Below are positions 16,585 through 26,063 of a stretch of 64,000 nucleotides of DNA, piece by piece (positions within the stretch are counted from its first letter, which is position 1; each line of letters begins with the position of its first letter). The notes below the pieces were generated by a model. That model was not told where the DNA came from and searched no databases. It saw only the letters and a list, made by a program, of their open reading frames with translations. The translations under genes were made by a program, and so were the position numbers. The stretch is from Amycolatopsis marina. Lineage in GTDB: Bacteria > Actinomycetota > Actinomycetes > Mycobacteriales > Pseudonocardiaceae. Where the stretch lies: the NCBI RefSeq assembly GCF_900111885.1, contig NZ_FOKG01000006.1:1-64000 (forward strand), in the 5' to 3' direction.

Positions 16585-17639
16585 TCGACCCAGCCGAGGC
16601 CACCGTCGACGATCGGGCCGCGCCAACCCTGGAGGAGGTCGCCAGGGTGGCCGGCGTGTCCCGGTCGACGGTCTCGCGGGTGATCAACGAGTTGCCCGGG
16701 GTCAGCGAACGGGCCCGCACCGCCGTCGCCAAGGCGATCGAAACGCTGCGCTATGTTCCCAACGAGGCCGCCCGCAGCCTGGCCACCCGGCGGACGAACT
16801 CGATCGCGCTCGTCGTGTCCGAGCACGGTGACCAGGTCTTCGGCGATCCGTTCTTCGCCGGTGTGCTCCGCGGTGTCCACGCGGGACTCGCGAGCAGCAA
16901 ACGTCAGCTCGTGCTGATGCTGATGACGCAGGACGACGACGGCGAGGCGCTCGCGAGCTATCTCTGCGGTGGCCATGTCGACGGTGCGCTCGTGGTGAGC
17001 CTGCACGGCAGGGACCCGTTGCCCCAGCGCCTCGCCGAAGCCGGGCTGGCGGTGGTGCTGGTCGGCAGGCCGCTCAGCGGGGCGCGGGTGCCCTACGTCG
17101 ACTCGGACAACTTCACCGGAGGCCTGCTGGCCGCACGACATCTCGTCGCCACCGGCAGACGCCGGATCGCCACTATCGCGGGCCCGAACGACATGGCGGC
17201 AGGCATCGACCGACTCGTCGGCTGGCGGCGCGGCATGGCGGAGGCCGGGCTGCCGACGGATGTGCTGGTGCGCAGCGACTTCACCATCGAAGCAGGCGCC
17301 GCGGCCATGGCCGAGGTGGTGGCGAACCATCCCGACGTGGACGCGGTGTTCGCGGCCGCCGACATCATCGCCGTGGGGGCCATGCGCGAACTTCGGGCCC
17401 GTGAGCTGCGGATTCCGCAAGACGTCGCGCTGGTCGGCTTCGACGACTCCGTCCTCGCCACCTCGGCCATCCCGCAACTGACCACCGTCCGGCAGCCGGT
17501 GGAGGAGCTGGGCCGGACCGTGATCTGGCGGCTGCTCGCGCAGCTCAACGGGGAGACCGACCTACCGCCTTCGGTATCGCTGCCTACCGAACTGGTCGTC
17601 CGGGAGTCGAGCCGCAAGGGCGTCACGGCCGAAACCTGA
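16581..17639 (+). CDS. cebR: LacI-family repressor of cellobiose operon
   Basis: 352 aa. The N-terminal helix-turn-helix reads TLEEVARVAGVSRSTVSRVI, with the hinge AARSLATRRTNSIALVV. The effector domain carries the periplasmic-binding fold (DPFFAGVLRGVHAGL, VLVGRPL, DSDNFTGGLLAARHL, IPQDVALVGFDDS). As the last gene of the operon it is autoregulated through the operators at 11707 and 11825. Start ATG at 16581 overlaps the bglC stop by ATGA; a longer upstream reading lacks protein-like content. The cebEFG-bglC-cebR order in one transcription unit is a slight variant of Streptomyces, where cebR is divergent. Confidence 0.93.
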
Positions 17640-17659
17640 GGCCGGGCGACCCGAACCGC

Positions 17660-18030
17660 GTGTGCGGTGCTGGCCACGGCGCCCGCCGCGACAGCCCAGG
17701 TCGAGCCGGGGACGTGGATCCCGGTCTCGCCCTCGTTCAGGGTGCAGGAGCGCGGCTGTGGGCAGGTCGACCACCTGACCTTCACCCTCACGAATCAGTC
17801 TGAAGCAGACTTTCGGCCCGGCGTCCCCACCGGTCGAGGTGACGATGCCGCCCGGCGGGCTCACCGAGGGCGATCGACAACGGGGGCACGGATGGATGAC
17901 ACCGCGCTCCCGCGGCAAAGGTGCGGAAGCAGGCCCAGTACCGGATCCGCACGGTCTATTTCGGATCACCGTCGCCCTACGTCCGGCACAGGACCGGCGG
18001 GCTGCGGTGAACGGGGTTCCGGTGAAAACC
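17660..18030 (+). pseudogene. decayed secreted protein
   Basis: A signal-peptide-like start (VLATAPAATAQVEPGTWIP, then SPSFRVQERGCGQVDHLTF) stays in frame to about 17815 (TLTNQSEADF). A second frame then reads PVEVTMPPGGLTEGD, and a third KAQYRIRTVYFG-like sequence (QAQYRIRTVYFGSPSPYVRH). Coding character moves through three frames, so at least two frameshifts broke one exported beta-rich protein. No family was recognised. It could equally be two unrelated fragments. Confidence 0.45.
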
Positions 18031-18108
18031 GGGGGAAGATTCAGGTGTCAGGAGCGATCTCCGGGGTAGTCCCGTCTGACTGGACGCCGGACGAGACGGA
18101 GGCCGTCG

Positions 18109-18966
18109 ATGTGGAGACCTCAGCAGGCCGTCGTACGGATGGCCGCGCAACTCAGTGAGACGGCACGGGAACACGTCGTGCTCACGATGCTCGTCATGAT
18201 CCCGCAACTGCTACGGCATCCAGCCTGGCGGCGAACCGACCCGAACCAGGGTGCGGGTCAGGGCGTGCTGCTCGTTCCGGGGTTCGGCTGTGGTGACCAC
18301 ACCCTCGAACTCACCAGCAGATGGCTGCGAGCGCGGGGCTATCGGCCTTCGGGTGCCCGGATCGGCCTGAATCTCGGGTGCACCAGTGAACTCGTCGACC
18401 GCATCGAGCGCAGGCTCGAGGAGCACGCGGAACGGACCGGCCGGCGGGTGATCCTGTTCGGCCAGAGCCGGGGTGGCTGGCTGGCCCGGCTCGCCGCGAG
18501 ACGCAGACCAGACCTCGCACGAGGCCTGGTCATGCTGGCGTCGCCTGTGCTCGATCCGCTCGGTGCCCATCCACGGGCCGTGCGCGTGGCCGAGAAGCTC
18601 GCCCGCCTCTCGACGCTCGGAGTACCCGGGCTGCTGACCGACGACTGTCTCTCCGGCAAGTGCTTCCGCACCAGTTCACAGGCACTGAGCGCACCCCTTC
18701 CCGCACAGGTGCCCGCCGTGTCCGTGTACTCCCGATCGGACGCCATCGTCCCGTGGCACCTCTGCCTCGACCCGTGCGCCGAGCGCGTCGAGGTCAGCAG
18801 CGGCCACACCGGAATGGGACTCGACCCCGACCTCTACACCCAGCTCGAGCCGCGGCTCGCCGAGTGGGCGGCCGAGGACGCCGCGACGTTGCCTGAGGCC
18901 CGCTCACTCGGGCGGTCACGCACGACGCGCGGTCCGGTCAGGCCGGTTGGTTCCTGTGCGGGTTGA
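18109..18966 (+). CDS. alpha/beta hydrolase
   Basis: 285 aa. The nucleophile elbow is [11 protein letters not shown] (Ser near residue 125), the likely acid is in [14 protein letters not shown], and the likely His is in [12 protein letters not shown], giving a complete triad. The oxyanion strand is [21 protein letters not shown] lies 6 bases before the ATG. An N-terminal helical stretch precedes the fold, and the last 30 residues are Arg-rich and may be disordered. Esterase/lipase-like acyl hydrolase of unknown substrate. It ends 68 bp before the catalase gene in the same direction. Confidence 0.82.
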   Translation: MWRPQQAVVRMAAQLSETAREHVVLTMLVMIPQLLRHPAWRRTDPNQGAGQGVLLVPGFGCGDHTLELTSRWLRARGYRPSGARIGLNLGCTSELVDRIERRLEEHAERTGRRVILFGQSRGGWLARLAARRRPDLARGLVMLASPVLDPLGAHPRAVRVAEKLARLSTLGVPGLLTDDCLSGKCFRTSSQALSAPLPAQVPAVSVYSRSDAIVPWHLCLDPCAERVEVSSGHTGMGLDPDLYTQLEPRLAEWAAEDAATLPEARSLGRSRTTRGPVRPVGSCAG

Positions 18967-19034
18967 CCAGGACACCCGTGGGTAGCCGGTCCGTGATGAC
19001 CTGCACTCACGATCAGAAAGGACCACCCGGGGCG

Positions 19035-20693
19035 ATGACGGACGTAGCAAGCAAGGGACCGGACCGCGACGACGACCGGCGGATACTGACCAACCGCCAG
19101 GGCCACCCGGTGTACGACAACCAGAACCAGCGGACCGTGGGCGCACGCGGACCCGCGACCCTGGAGAACTACCAGTTCCTGGAAAAGATCAGCCACTTCG
19201 ACCGGGAGCGCATTCCGGAGCGCGTCGTGCACGCGCGGGGTACGACGGCGTTCGGCTTCTTCGAGTCCTACGGCACGTGGGGCGACGAGCCGATCAGCCG
19301 CTACACGAGGGCGAAGCTGTTCCAGGAGAAGGGAAGGCGCACCGAGGTCGCGACCAGGTTCTCCACGGTGATCGGCGGACGCGACTCCTCGGAGGTGGCG
19401 CGCGATCCGCGCGGCTTCGCGGTCAAGTTCTACACCGAGGACGGCAACTGGGACCTCGTGGGCAACAACCTCGCGGTCTTCTTCATCCGGGACGCGATCA
19501 AGTTCCCGGACGTCATCCACGCGCTCAAGCCGGACCCCGTGACGTTCCGGCAGGAACCCAATCGCATCTTCGACTTCATGTCGCAGACTCCCGAGTGCAT
19601 GCACATGCTGATCAACCTGTTCAGTCCAAGGGGAATCCCGGCCGACTACCGGCACATGCAGGGGTTCGGCGTGAACACCTACAAATGGGTGAACGCCGAG
19701 GGCGAGACCCATCTGGTGAAGTACCACTGGATGCCCAAGGCCGGGGTGCGCAGCATGACCGAGGCCGACGCCGCCGCCGTCCAGGCCGGGGAGCTCGGCC
19801 ACGCCACGAAGGACCTGTTCGAGTCGATCGAGCGCGGTGAGTACCCCGAGTGGGAGCTCCGGGTGCAGCTGATGAGCGACGACGAGCATCCCGAGCTCGA
19901 CTTCGACCCGCTCGACGACACCAAGGTGTGGCCGGAGAACGAGTTCCCGGCCAAGCCCGTCGGCAGGATGGTGCTGGACCGCAACGTCGGCAACTTCTTC
20001 GCGGAGAACGAGCAGATCGCGTTCGGCACCGGCGTGCTCGTCGACGGCCTGGACTTCTCCGACGACAAGATGCTCATCGGGCGGACGTTCTCCTACTCTG
20101 ACACACAGCGGTACCGGGTCGGTCCGAACTACCTGCAGTTGCCGGTGAACCAGGCCAAGAGCGCCGAGGTGCGCACCAACCAGCGGGACGGACTGATGGC
20201 CTACTACCAGGACCAGGCAGGCGAGAGCCCGCATGTCAACTACGAGCCGTCGATAACGGGCGGGCTGCGGGAGGCGCGGTATCCGACGCCTGACGAGCAG
20301 GGGCCCGAGATCACCGGCCGACTCACCCGTAAGCGCATCCCCCGCACGAACGACTACACACAGGCCGGGCAGCGTTACCTGTTGATGGAACAGTGGGAGC
20401 GCGACGACCTGGTGGACAACTTCGTCACGCTGCTGAGCCAGTGCGACCGGGCCGTCCAGGAACGGATGGTCTGGCACTTCCTGCTTGTCGAGGACGATCT
20501 CGGGCTCCGCGTGGGCAAGGGCCTCGGAATCAGCCCGCAGGACGTGTCCGGGCTCCAGCCACTGGAGAGCCAGGACCTCACCGAGGAGGACCAGAAGCGG
20601 CTGGCCGCACTCGGTGAGAATGGCAGCCGGGATGTGTCGGGCCTGGAGATGACCCACTGCGTACCGAACGAGCGCGCGGAAACGCACGGCTGA
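19035..20693 (+). CDS. heme catalase
   Basis: 552 aa. Catalytic His66 lies in [10 protein letters not shown], the distal Asn in [10 protein letters not shown] (about 144), and the proximal heme Tyr in [17 protein letters not shown]. It decomposes hydrogen peroxide in the cytoplasm. The length suits a small-subunit type with a C-terminal extension. The ATG at 19035 is chosen from the AGAAAGGA 12 bases upstream and the usual N-terminus; an in-frame ATG at 18996 would add 13 residues. A second, non-heme catalase is encoded at 40.6 kb. Which of KatA, KatE or KatB it corresponds to is not decided. Confidence 0.93.
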   Translation: MTDVASKGPDRDDDRRILTNRQGHPVYDNQNQRTVGARGPATLENYQFLEKISHFDRERIPERVVHARGTTAFGFFESYGTWGDEPISRYTRAKLFQEKGRRTEVATRFSTVIGGRDSSEVARDPRGFAVKFYTEDGNWDLVGNNLAVFFIRDAIKFPDVIHALKPDPVTFRQEPNRIFDFMSQTPECMHMLINLFSPRGIPADYRHMQGFGVNTYKWVNAEGETHLVKYHWMPKAGVRSMTEADAAAVQAGELGHATKDLFESIERGEYPEWELRVQLMSDDEHPELDFDPLDDTKVWPENEFPAKPVGRMVLDRNVGNFFAENEQIAFGTGVLVDGLDFSDDKMLIGRTFSYSDTQRYRVGPNYLQLPVNQAKSAEVRTNQRDGLMAYYQDQAGESPHVNYEPSITGGLREARYPTPDEQGPEITGRLTRKRIPRTNDYTQAGQRYLLMEQWERDDLVDNFVTLLSQCDRAVQERMVWHFLLVEDDLGLRVGKGLGISPQDVSGLQPLESQDLTEEDQKRLAALGENGSRDVSGLEMTHCVPNERAETHG

Positions 20694-20710
20694 GCCCGTC
20701 TCGGGCCGAC

Positions 20711-20773
20711 GGATCTGCCAACTCGGGCCCGGGAACTGCCAGGTCAGGCCCCGGAACTGCCGAGTCGGGGTGG
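20711..20773. repeat. 21-bp tandem repeat, three units (locus B)
   Basis: Units begin at 20711, 20732 and 20753: GGATCTGCCAACTCGGG, GGAACTGCCAGGTCAGG, GGAACTGCCGAGTCGGG. Same unit and same 21-bp period as 11608-11691. The array runs into the 3' end of the RNase Z gene; its stop codon (20744-20746) is in the second unit. Confidence 0.8.
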
Positions 20774-21673
20774 GAACGGGATCCGGGTCAGGTCGGCTGC
20801 CACGAAAATGTGGCCGTGGAAGTGGGCGGCGGCCTCGTCGTGGAATTCTGCTGGGTCCCGGTAGCGCTGGGAGAAGTGCGTGAGTACCAGCGTCCGCACA
20901 CCGGATTCCGCGGCGACCCTGGCCGCCTGTGCCGCCGTCAGGTGGCCGTACTCGGTGGCGAGTGCGGCGTCCCGCTCGAGGAACGTCGACTCGATCACCA
21001 GGAGGTCGGCACCGTCGGCCAGGGCGAACACCGCGTCACACAGGCGGGTGTCCAGCACGAAGGCGAACCGCTGGCCGGGCCTAGGTGCACTCACCTCCGC
21101 GAGGGTGACCCGCCTTTCCGCCACGGTCAGCTCGCCCGCGCGCTGCAACCGCCCGACGTCCGGCCCGCTGATCCCGAGATCCGCGAGGCGATCGGGCAGC
21201 ATCCGCCGACCATCCGGCTCGACCAGACGGTAGCCGAACGAGTCGATGCGGTGGTCCAGGCGTCTCGCCTCCAGCACGCCGAACGCACCGGAGGCCACCG
21301 TGCCGTCACCGTCCACCGGCCGTTCACGCAGGTCCGCCGTCTCGTGGAACTCGGCCGCGTACCGCAGCCGCCGGAAGAATTCCGCGCCGGTAGCCGGATA
21401 GTGGGCGTACACCGGATGCGGCACCCGGTCGAGCGACAACCGCTGCACGACACCTGGCAACCCGAGGCAGTGGTCACCGTGGAAATGGCTGACGCAGATG
21501 TGGTGGACATCGTGCGCACCGACCCCGGCCAGCACCATCTGCCGCTGCGTGCCCTCACCGGGGTCGAACAGCAGTCCCATCCCGTCCCAGCGCAACAGGT
21601 AGCCGTTGTGGTTGCGGTACCGGGTGGGCGCCTGGCTCGCGGTGCCAAAAACGACCAGCTCACGACTCGACAC
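20744..21673 (-). CDS. rnz: ribonuclease Z
   Basis: 309 aa. The metallo-beta-lactamase motif [12 protein letters not shown] carries the zinc ligands. Further family blocks are [16 protein letters not shown] at the N-terminus, [22 protein letters not shown] and LTHFSQRY near the C-terminus. It matures tRNA 3' ends by endonucleolytic cleavage. GTG at 21673 is chosen from the family N-terminus; GTG at 21682 is close. The final codons lie inside the 21-bp tandem repeat, so the C-terminal RLGSSGA has probably been altered by the repeat. Confidence 0.92.
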   Translation of the reverse strand: MSSRELVVFGTASQAPTRYRNHNGYLLRWDGMGLLFDPGEGTQRQMVLAGVGAHDVHHICVSHFHGDHCLGLPGVVQRLSLDRVPHPVYAHYPATGAEFFRRLRYAAEFHETADLRERPVDGDGTVASGAFGVLEARRLDHRIDSFGYRLVEPDGRRMLPDRLADLGISGPDVGRLQRAGELTVAERRVTLAEVSAPRPGQRFAFVLDTRLCDAVFALADGADLLVIESTFLERDAALATEYGHLTAAQAARVAAESGVRTLVLTHFSQRYRDPAEFHDEAAAHFHGHIFVAADLTRIPFPPRLGSSGA

Positions 21674-21729
21674 CCAGCGCACTCTAGGCCCTGTCCGACG
21701 AGCGCGCGGGCGCGAGGCGCCGGTGCGGA

Positions 21730-23574
21730 TCAGTTCTCGAGCAGCGCGAGGACGGCTTCGGCCAGTTCCGCGGGACCGCCGTCGGTGGGACGCAGCACCA
21801 GATCCGGGGCCTGGGGCCGTTCGTACGGGGCGTCGACGCCGGTGAACCCGGTGATCTCCCCCGCCGTGGCCTTCGCGTACATCCCCTTCGGGTCCCGCGC
21901 CGCGCAGACGTCGAGGGGGGTGTCCACGAAGACCTCGAGAAACGGCAGTCCGGCTTCGATGTGCGCGGCGCGAGCCCGGTCCCGATCGGCACGGTACGGG
22001 CTGATCAGGGACACGATGGTCAGGAGGCCCGCGTCGGCGAACAGCCGCGCGACCTCGCCGACCCGCCGCACGTTCTCGGCCCGGTCCGCGGGCCCGAACC
22101 CGAGGTCGGCGTTGAGGCCGTGGCGCAGGTTGTCCCCGTCGAGCAGGTACGCGGGGCGTCCCGCTGCCACGAGCCTGCGCTCGAGTTCCGTGGCGATGGT
22201 CGACTTGCCGGAGGCCGAGAGGCCGGTGAGCCACACGGTCCTGCCCCTGCTCCCCCGTTCCTGCCTGCTGACCAAGGGCCGCTGCCACACCGCGCCCGCG
22301 GCGCCGGTCGCGGGCCCGGTGAGCATTCCGCCTGCCACCGTGGCGCCGGTGGTGTCGTCGACGAGGACGAAACTCCCGGTCGTCCGGTTGCGGCGGTAAG
22401 GGTCGAAGAGCACAGGGTGCTGTGTGCGCAGCCGGACCCTGCCGATCTCGTTGAGGGTGAGCGCTTCGGCGGTCTCGTCCCGGTGCAGGGTGTTGATATC
22501 GAGCCGGTAGTCCAGCTCCCGCACCCGAACGGGGGTGCTCGCGGTGGTGTGACGCAGCGTGTACCTCGCACCCGGCCGAAGCTCACCGCGTTCGGTCAGC
22601 CAGCAGAGCATCGCGTCCAGGTCCTGCTCGACGTGCGGCCGGTTACCGGGACGGCAGATCTGGTCCCCGCGCGCGACGTCGACCTCGTCGGCGAGTTGCA
22701 GTGTGACCGCCGCGGGCGGGAATGCCTCGTCGAGCGGACGGCCGCCGGGGCCCCAGATGGCCCGAATGCTCGATCTGACCCCGGACGGCAGGACCACCAC
22801 CTCGTCGCCGCGCTTGAGCACCCCGCCCGCCATCGTCCCGGCGTAGCCGCGAAAGCCTCCCGGTTCGCCGGGGCCAGTGTGCTGCGCGCGGATCACGTAC
22901 TGCACCGGGAACCGGGCGTCGATGAGGTTGCGATCGGAGGCGACGTGCACCTCCTCCAGCCAGTGCAGCAACGAGGTTCCCTCGTACCACGGCATGTTCA
23001 CGGTCCGGTGCACGACATTGTCGCCGTGCAGGGCCGAAATCGGCACGAACGTGAGGTCGTGCACGTCCAGCTTCATCGCGAACCGGCGGAACTCCTCGCG
23101 GATCTCGGCGAACCGCTCACGTGAGTAGTCGACGAGGTCCATCTTGTTCACACACACCACGAGATGCGGGATGCCGAGCAGACTGGCGATGAAAGCATGT
23201 CTCCGCGACTGTTCCAGCACGCCTCGCACCGCGTCCACCAGGATCAGCGCCAGGTCCGCGGTGGACGCTCCGGTGACCATGTTTCGCGTGTACTGGACGT
23301 GCCCAGGGGTGTCGGCGATGATGAACTTCCTGCGCGGGGTGGCGAAGTACCGGTGCGCGACGTCGATCGTGATGCCCTGCTCCCGCTCGGCCCGCAGTCC
23401 GTCGGTGAGCAGGGAGAGGTCGGGCCGGTCACCACCACGCTCCCTGCTGGTGCGCTCCACCGCGGCCACCTGGTCCTCCAGGATCGCCTTGGAGTCGTAG
23501 AGCAGCCGCCCGATGAGGGTGGACTTCCCGTCGTCGACGCTGCCCGCGGTGGCCAGCCGGAGTAACCGGGACAT
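21730..23574 (-). CDS. cysNC: bifunctional sulfate adenylyltransferase subunit 1 / APS kinase
   Basis: 614 aa. Residues 1-420 are the CysN GTPase: P-loop GSVDDGKST, switch [23 protein letters not shown] and NKMD. The C-terminal part is an APS kinase with its own P-loop GLSASGKST, the [16 protein letters not shown] block, and [13 protein letters not shown]. CysN drives APS synthesis with CysD; the kinase domain then makes PAPS, the sulfonate donor for reduction and for sulfotransferases. Start ATG overlaps the cysD stop by one base (TGATG). Fused CysNC is normal in actinobacteria. A PAPS-dependent sulfotransferase gene is 4.6 kb away. Confidence 0.95.
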   Translation of the reverse strand: MSRLLRLATAGSVDDGKSTLIGRLLYDSKAILEDQVAAVERTSRERGGDRPDLSLLTDGLRAEREQGITIDVAHRYFATPRRKFIIADTPGHVQYTRNMVTGASTADLALILVDAVRGVLEQSRRHAFIASLLGIPHLVVCVNKMDLVDYSRERFAEIREEFRRFAMKLDVHDLTFVPISALHGDNVVHRTVNMPWYEGTSLLHWLEEVHVASDRNLIDARFPVQYVIRAQHTGPGEPGGFRGYAGTMAGGVLKRGDEVVVLPSGVRSSIRAIWGPGGRPLDEAFPPAAVTLQLADEVDVARGDQICRPGNRPHVEQDLDAMLCWLTERGELRPGARYTLRHTTASTPVRVRELDYRLDINTLHRDETAEALTLNEIGRVRLRTQHPVLFDPYRRNRTTGSFVLVDDTTGATVAGGMLTGPATGAAGAVWQRPLVSRQERGSRGRTVWLTGLSASGKSTIATELERRLVAAGRPAYLLDGDNLRHGLNADLGFGPADRAENVRRVGEVARLFADAGLLTIVSLISPYRADRDRARAAHIEAGLPFLEVFVDTPLDVCAARDPKGMYAKATAGEITGFTGVDAPYERPQAPDLVLRPTDGGPAELAEAVLALLEN

Positions 23575-24494
23575 CAGAAGTAGCCCGCCTTCTTCCTGTC
23601 CTCCATGCCCGACTCCGAGATCCGGTCGTCCCCGCGGGTCGCTCCGCGTTCGGTGATCCTGCTGGCAGCGACCTCTGCGACCACCTCATCGGCGGTAGCA
23701 GCCGTCGACTCGACGCATCCGGTGCACGTCGCGTCCCCCACCGTGCGGAACCGCACGAGGGCCTCGAAGGGCTCCTCGCCCACGCGCGGGCTGACGTGCT
23801 CGGTGTGGGCCAGCAGCATGCCGTCCCTGGCGAACACGGGTCGGCGATGGGCGTAGTAGATCGGAGGGAGATCGATGTCCTCGGCCTGGATGTACTGCCA
23901 GACATCCAGTTCCGTCCAGTTCGACAACGGGAAGACGCGGATGTGTTCGCCCTTGCGATGCTGTCCATTGTAGAGATCCCACAACTCGGGGCGCTGGTTG
24001 CGTGGATCCCACTGGCCGAACTCGTCGCGAACGCTGAACACCCGCTCCTTGGCCCGTGACTTCTCCTCGTCGCGTCGCGCGCCGCCGAACACCGCGGCGA
24101 AGGTGTGCTCCTCGATCGCGCGAAGCAGTGTGGTCGTCTGCAACCGGTTCCGGCTCGCCAGCGGCCCTGTCTCCTCGACGACCCTGCCCGCGTCGATGTC
24201 GTCCTGCACCCTCGCAACCAGCAGGCGCAGCCCCAGTTTCCGCGCGACAGCGTCCCGGAACCGGATCACCTCGGCGAAATTGTGCCCGGTGTCGACGTGC
24301 AGCAACGGGAACGGCAGCGGCGCGGGCCAGAACGCCTTCGTGGCCACGTGCAGCATCACGATGGAGTCCTTGCCACCGGAAAACAGCAGCACCGGGCGCT
24401 CGAAGGTCGCGGCGACCTCCCGGAAGATGTGCGTTGCCTCGGCTTCCAGCACGCCGAGATGAGACAGTTCGTAGATCTGTGCGGTGCCGGCCAC
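23574..24494 (-). CDS. cysD: sulfate adenylyltransferase subunit 2
   Basis: 306 aa. PP-loop motif LLFSGGKDSIVML, then HVDTGHNFAEVIRFRD, FGGARRDEEKSRAKERVFS, RVFPLSNWTELDVWQYI, and the C-terminal TVGDATCTGCVESTA. It adenylates sulfate together with CysN. GTG at 24494 is preferred because AGGGTGGG lies just upstream and the protein then begins at the family position; the open frame runs further 5' across the promoter. A KstR-type palindrome lies 32 bp upstream of this start, shared with the divergent SnoaL-like gene. Confidence 0.95.
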   Translation of the reverse strand: MAGTAQIYELSHLGVLEAEATHIFREVAATFERPVLLFSGGKDSIVMLHVATKAFWPAPLPFPLLHVDTGHNFAEVIRFRDAVARKLGLRLLVARVQDDIDAGRVVEETGPLASRNRLQTTTLLRAIEEHTFAAVFGGARRDEEKSRAKERVFSVRDEFGQWDPRNQRPELWDLYNGQHRKGEHIRVFPLSNWTELDVWQYIQAEDIDLPPIYYAHRRPVFARDGMLLAHTEHVSPRVGEEPFEALVRFRTVGDATCTGCVESTAATADEVVAEVAASRITERGATRGDDRISESGMEDRKKAGYF

Positions 24495-24525
24495 GGTGAA
24501 CCCACCCTTCAACAGGGCCCGAAAG

Positions 24526-24539
24526 TAGAACAAGTTCTT
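24526..24539. promoter_or_regulatory. KstR-type operator between cysD and SnoaL-like gene
   Basis: TAGAACAAGTTCTT fits the KstR consensus TnnAACnnGTTnnA except at the last base. It lies in the 79-bp divergent promoter region, so it could control both directions. Confidence 0.65.
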
Positions 24540-24573
24540 GCTCACGGTCAAGCCGAGAGGCATGCTTGTCCCC

Positions 24574-25029
24574 GTGGACCTCATCGCCCTGGAAGACATC
24601 CGCGCCCTCAAGTACCGGTACCTGCGCACGCTCGACCTGAAGCAGTGGGACGAGTTCGCGGACACGATGACCGAGGACGTCGCGGCCAGCTACGGCACAC
24701 ACCTTTCCCGCACCGGAAGGGCGGACGTCGTCTCGTTCATGCGCGACAACCTCGGACCGCAGATCATCACGGTGCATCACTGCCACCATCCGGAGATCCG
24801 GGTGGACGGGGACACCGCGACCGGCACATGGTGCCTCGACGACACGGTGATCGCCACCGAACACCGCATCATGATCAGGGGCTCGGCGTTCTACACCGAC
24901 CGCTATGTGCGCGAGGGCGGCGAGTGGCGGATCGCGCGCACCGGCTACGAGCGCACCTACGAGGCCACCCTGTCCCTTGACGACGTGCCCAGTTTCAAGC
25001 TCACCGCGAACCGCTGGTCCCCCGGGTGA
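24574..25029 (+). CDS. SnoaL-like (NTF2-fold) protein
   Basis: 151 aa from GTG at 24574; ATG at 24562 is a possible start. Typical small-cone fold: ALKYRYLRTLDLKQWDEFAD at the N-terminus, EDVAASYGTH, VHHCHHPEIRVDGDTATGTWCLDD, and FYTDRYVREGGEWRIARTGYER. Family members are cyclases, dehydratases or isomerases and ligand-binding proteins; the SnoaL_4 subgroup includes steroid- and aromatic-pathway proteins. The Asp/His pair needed for ketosteroid isomerase activity cannot be placed with certainty. The 3' end overlaps the convergent IclR gene by 29 bp. Confidence 0.82.
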   Translation: MDLIALEDIRALKYRYLRTLDLKQWDEFADTMTEDVAASYGTHLSRTGRADVVSFMRDNLGPQIITVHHCHHPEIRVDGDTATGTWCLDDTVIATEHRIMIRGSAFYTDRYVREGGEWRIARTGYERTYEATLSLDDVPSFKLTANRWSPG

Positions 25030-25966
25030 TCTTGGAGTCGAGCGGCGCTCCGCCCACCTCGGCGGTGACACGGGCGGCGACCTCTGTCAACGCGGCCCCC
25101 CTGCGCTCGATTTCCGCGCCGCTGATCGCCCCGCCGATGTGCAGTGTGAGTACGAGTTCCTGCCTGCCGTCCGCGTCGAACGTGGGTGCGGCGAGCAAAC
25201 TGACCGGATGCTTGCGCCGGGGCGCGAGATCCGCGTCGAGGTACACGCGCTCGCCAAGGCTGGACACCATCTCGCCGACCAGCTCCCGCACCTCGGCAGG
25301 CAGTTCGTAGGCGGCCACACCGGCCAGCAGGGAGTGCAGCCGAAGCCCGGCCGGACTCAGGCTCTCCACCAGATACCCCCGCCGCCTGCACTCGGCCACG
25401 ACGCGACGCAGGTGGCCGGTGTCCAACCGGACCGGCAGGGTGGGCTCCTTGGCGAGCCACCGGTCGAACTCGTCGTCGGCGTCCCACAGCACATACATCA
25501 GGCCGACCGGTGGCGCGAACGGGTAACGCTGACCGATACCCGCCGCACCCCCTGACGCGGCGCCGGTGCGCTCGAGGATCATGATCTGCTCACCCACCAC
25601 GGCGGACGCGGTGCACGTGGCGGCGTAGCGCTCACTCAGCTCGGCCAGCCCGCGCCGGGCGACGCCGGCTGCCGCGAAGTCTCGTTGCGCACCACGGCCC
25701 GCGGCGATCAGGGCGGGGCCGAGGCCGTAAGTCCTGGCGGCCTCGTCCCGCACGAGATACCCACTCTCGGTCAGCTCGGTGAGAATGCCGAGGCACGTGG
25801 GTTTGCTCAGCCCGAGTTCGCGGGCGATCTCGGACAGACCGAAACGCCGTCCCTGGCGCGCCACGAGGAAGTCCAGCACCCGCACCACGCGGGCCGTCGG
25901 CGGGGAGCGGCGGGCGGCGGAGTGCGCGGCCACTTGAGCCGAGGAACCGGTACGAGCCATCGCCAT
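25001..25966 (-). CDS. IclR-family transcriptional regulator
   Basis: 321 aa. The winged helix-turn-helix is RVVRVLDFLVARQGRRFGLSEIARELGLSKPTCLGILTELTESGYLVRD in outline (residues about 30-80), followed by the IclR effector domain (GPALIAAGRGAQRDFAAAG, LERTGAASGGAAG, PFAPPVGLMYVLWD). Start is uncertain among three in-frame ATGs (25972, 25966, 25960) that follow AAGGA; 25966 gives a normal gap. It is divergent from the DUF1214-SDR operon. The palindromes at 25977 and 26020 lie in the shared promoter region, so it is likely to regulate that operon and itself. Confidence 0.9.
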   Translation of the reverse strand: MAMARTGSSAQVAAHSAARRSPPTARVVRVLDFLVARQGRRFGLSEIARELGLSKPTCLGILTELTESGYLVRDEAARTYGLGPALIAAGRGAQRDFAAAGVARRGLAELSERYAATCTASAVVGEQIMILERTGAASGGAAGIGQRYPFAPPVGLMYVLWDADDEFDRWLAKEPTLPVRLDTGHLRRVVAECRRRGYLVESLSPAGLRLHSLLAGVAAYELPAEVRELVGEMVSSLGERVYLDADLAPRRKHPVSLLAAPTFDADGRQELVLTLHIGGAISGAEIERRGAALTEVAARVTAEVGGAPLDSKITRGTSGSR

Positions 25967-25976
25967 TGCCATTCCT

Positions 25977-25990
25977 TAGAACAAGTTCTA
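25977..25990. promoter_or_regulatory. KstR-type operator between IclR gene and DUF1214 operon
   Basis: TAGAACAAGTTCTA is a full match to TnnAACnnGTTnnA and differs from the first site by one base. It lies about 10 bp upstream of the IclR start and about 75 bp upstream of the plus-strand operon. Confidence 0.72.
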
Positions 25991-26019
25991 CTCTGCTGCA
26001 CAAGAACCAGTACCAGAGC

Positions 26020-26035
26020 GGTACATATTTGTACC
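26020..26035. promoter_or_regulatory. GGTACA-N4-TGTACC palindrome, candidate IclR site
   Basis: Two 6-bp arms around TATT. The AT-rich centre (TACATATTT) may also contain the -10 of the plus-strand operon. It is a plausible binding site for the divergent IclR regulator; this is inference. Confidence 0.45.
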
Positions 26036-26063
26036 ACTTCACCGAGGTGTCTAGGAGCGGCCG

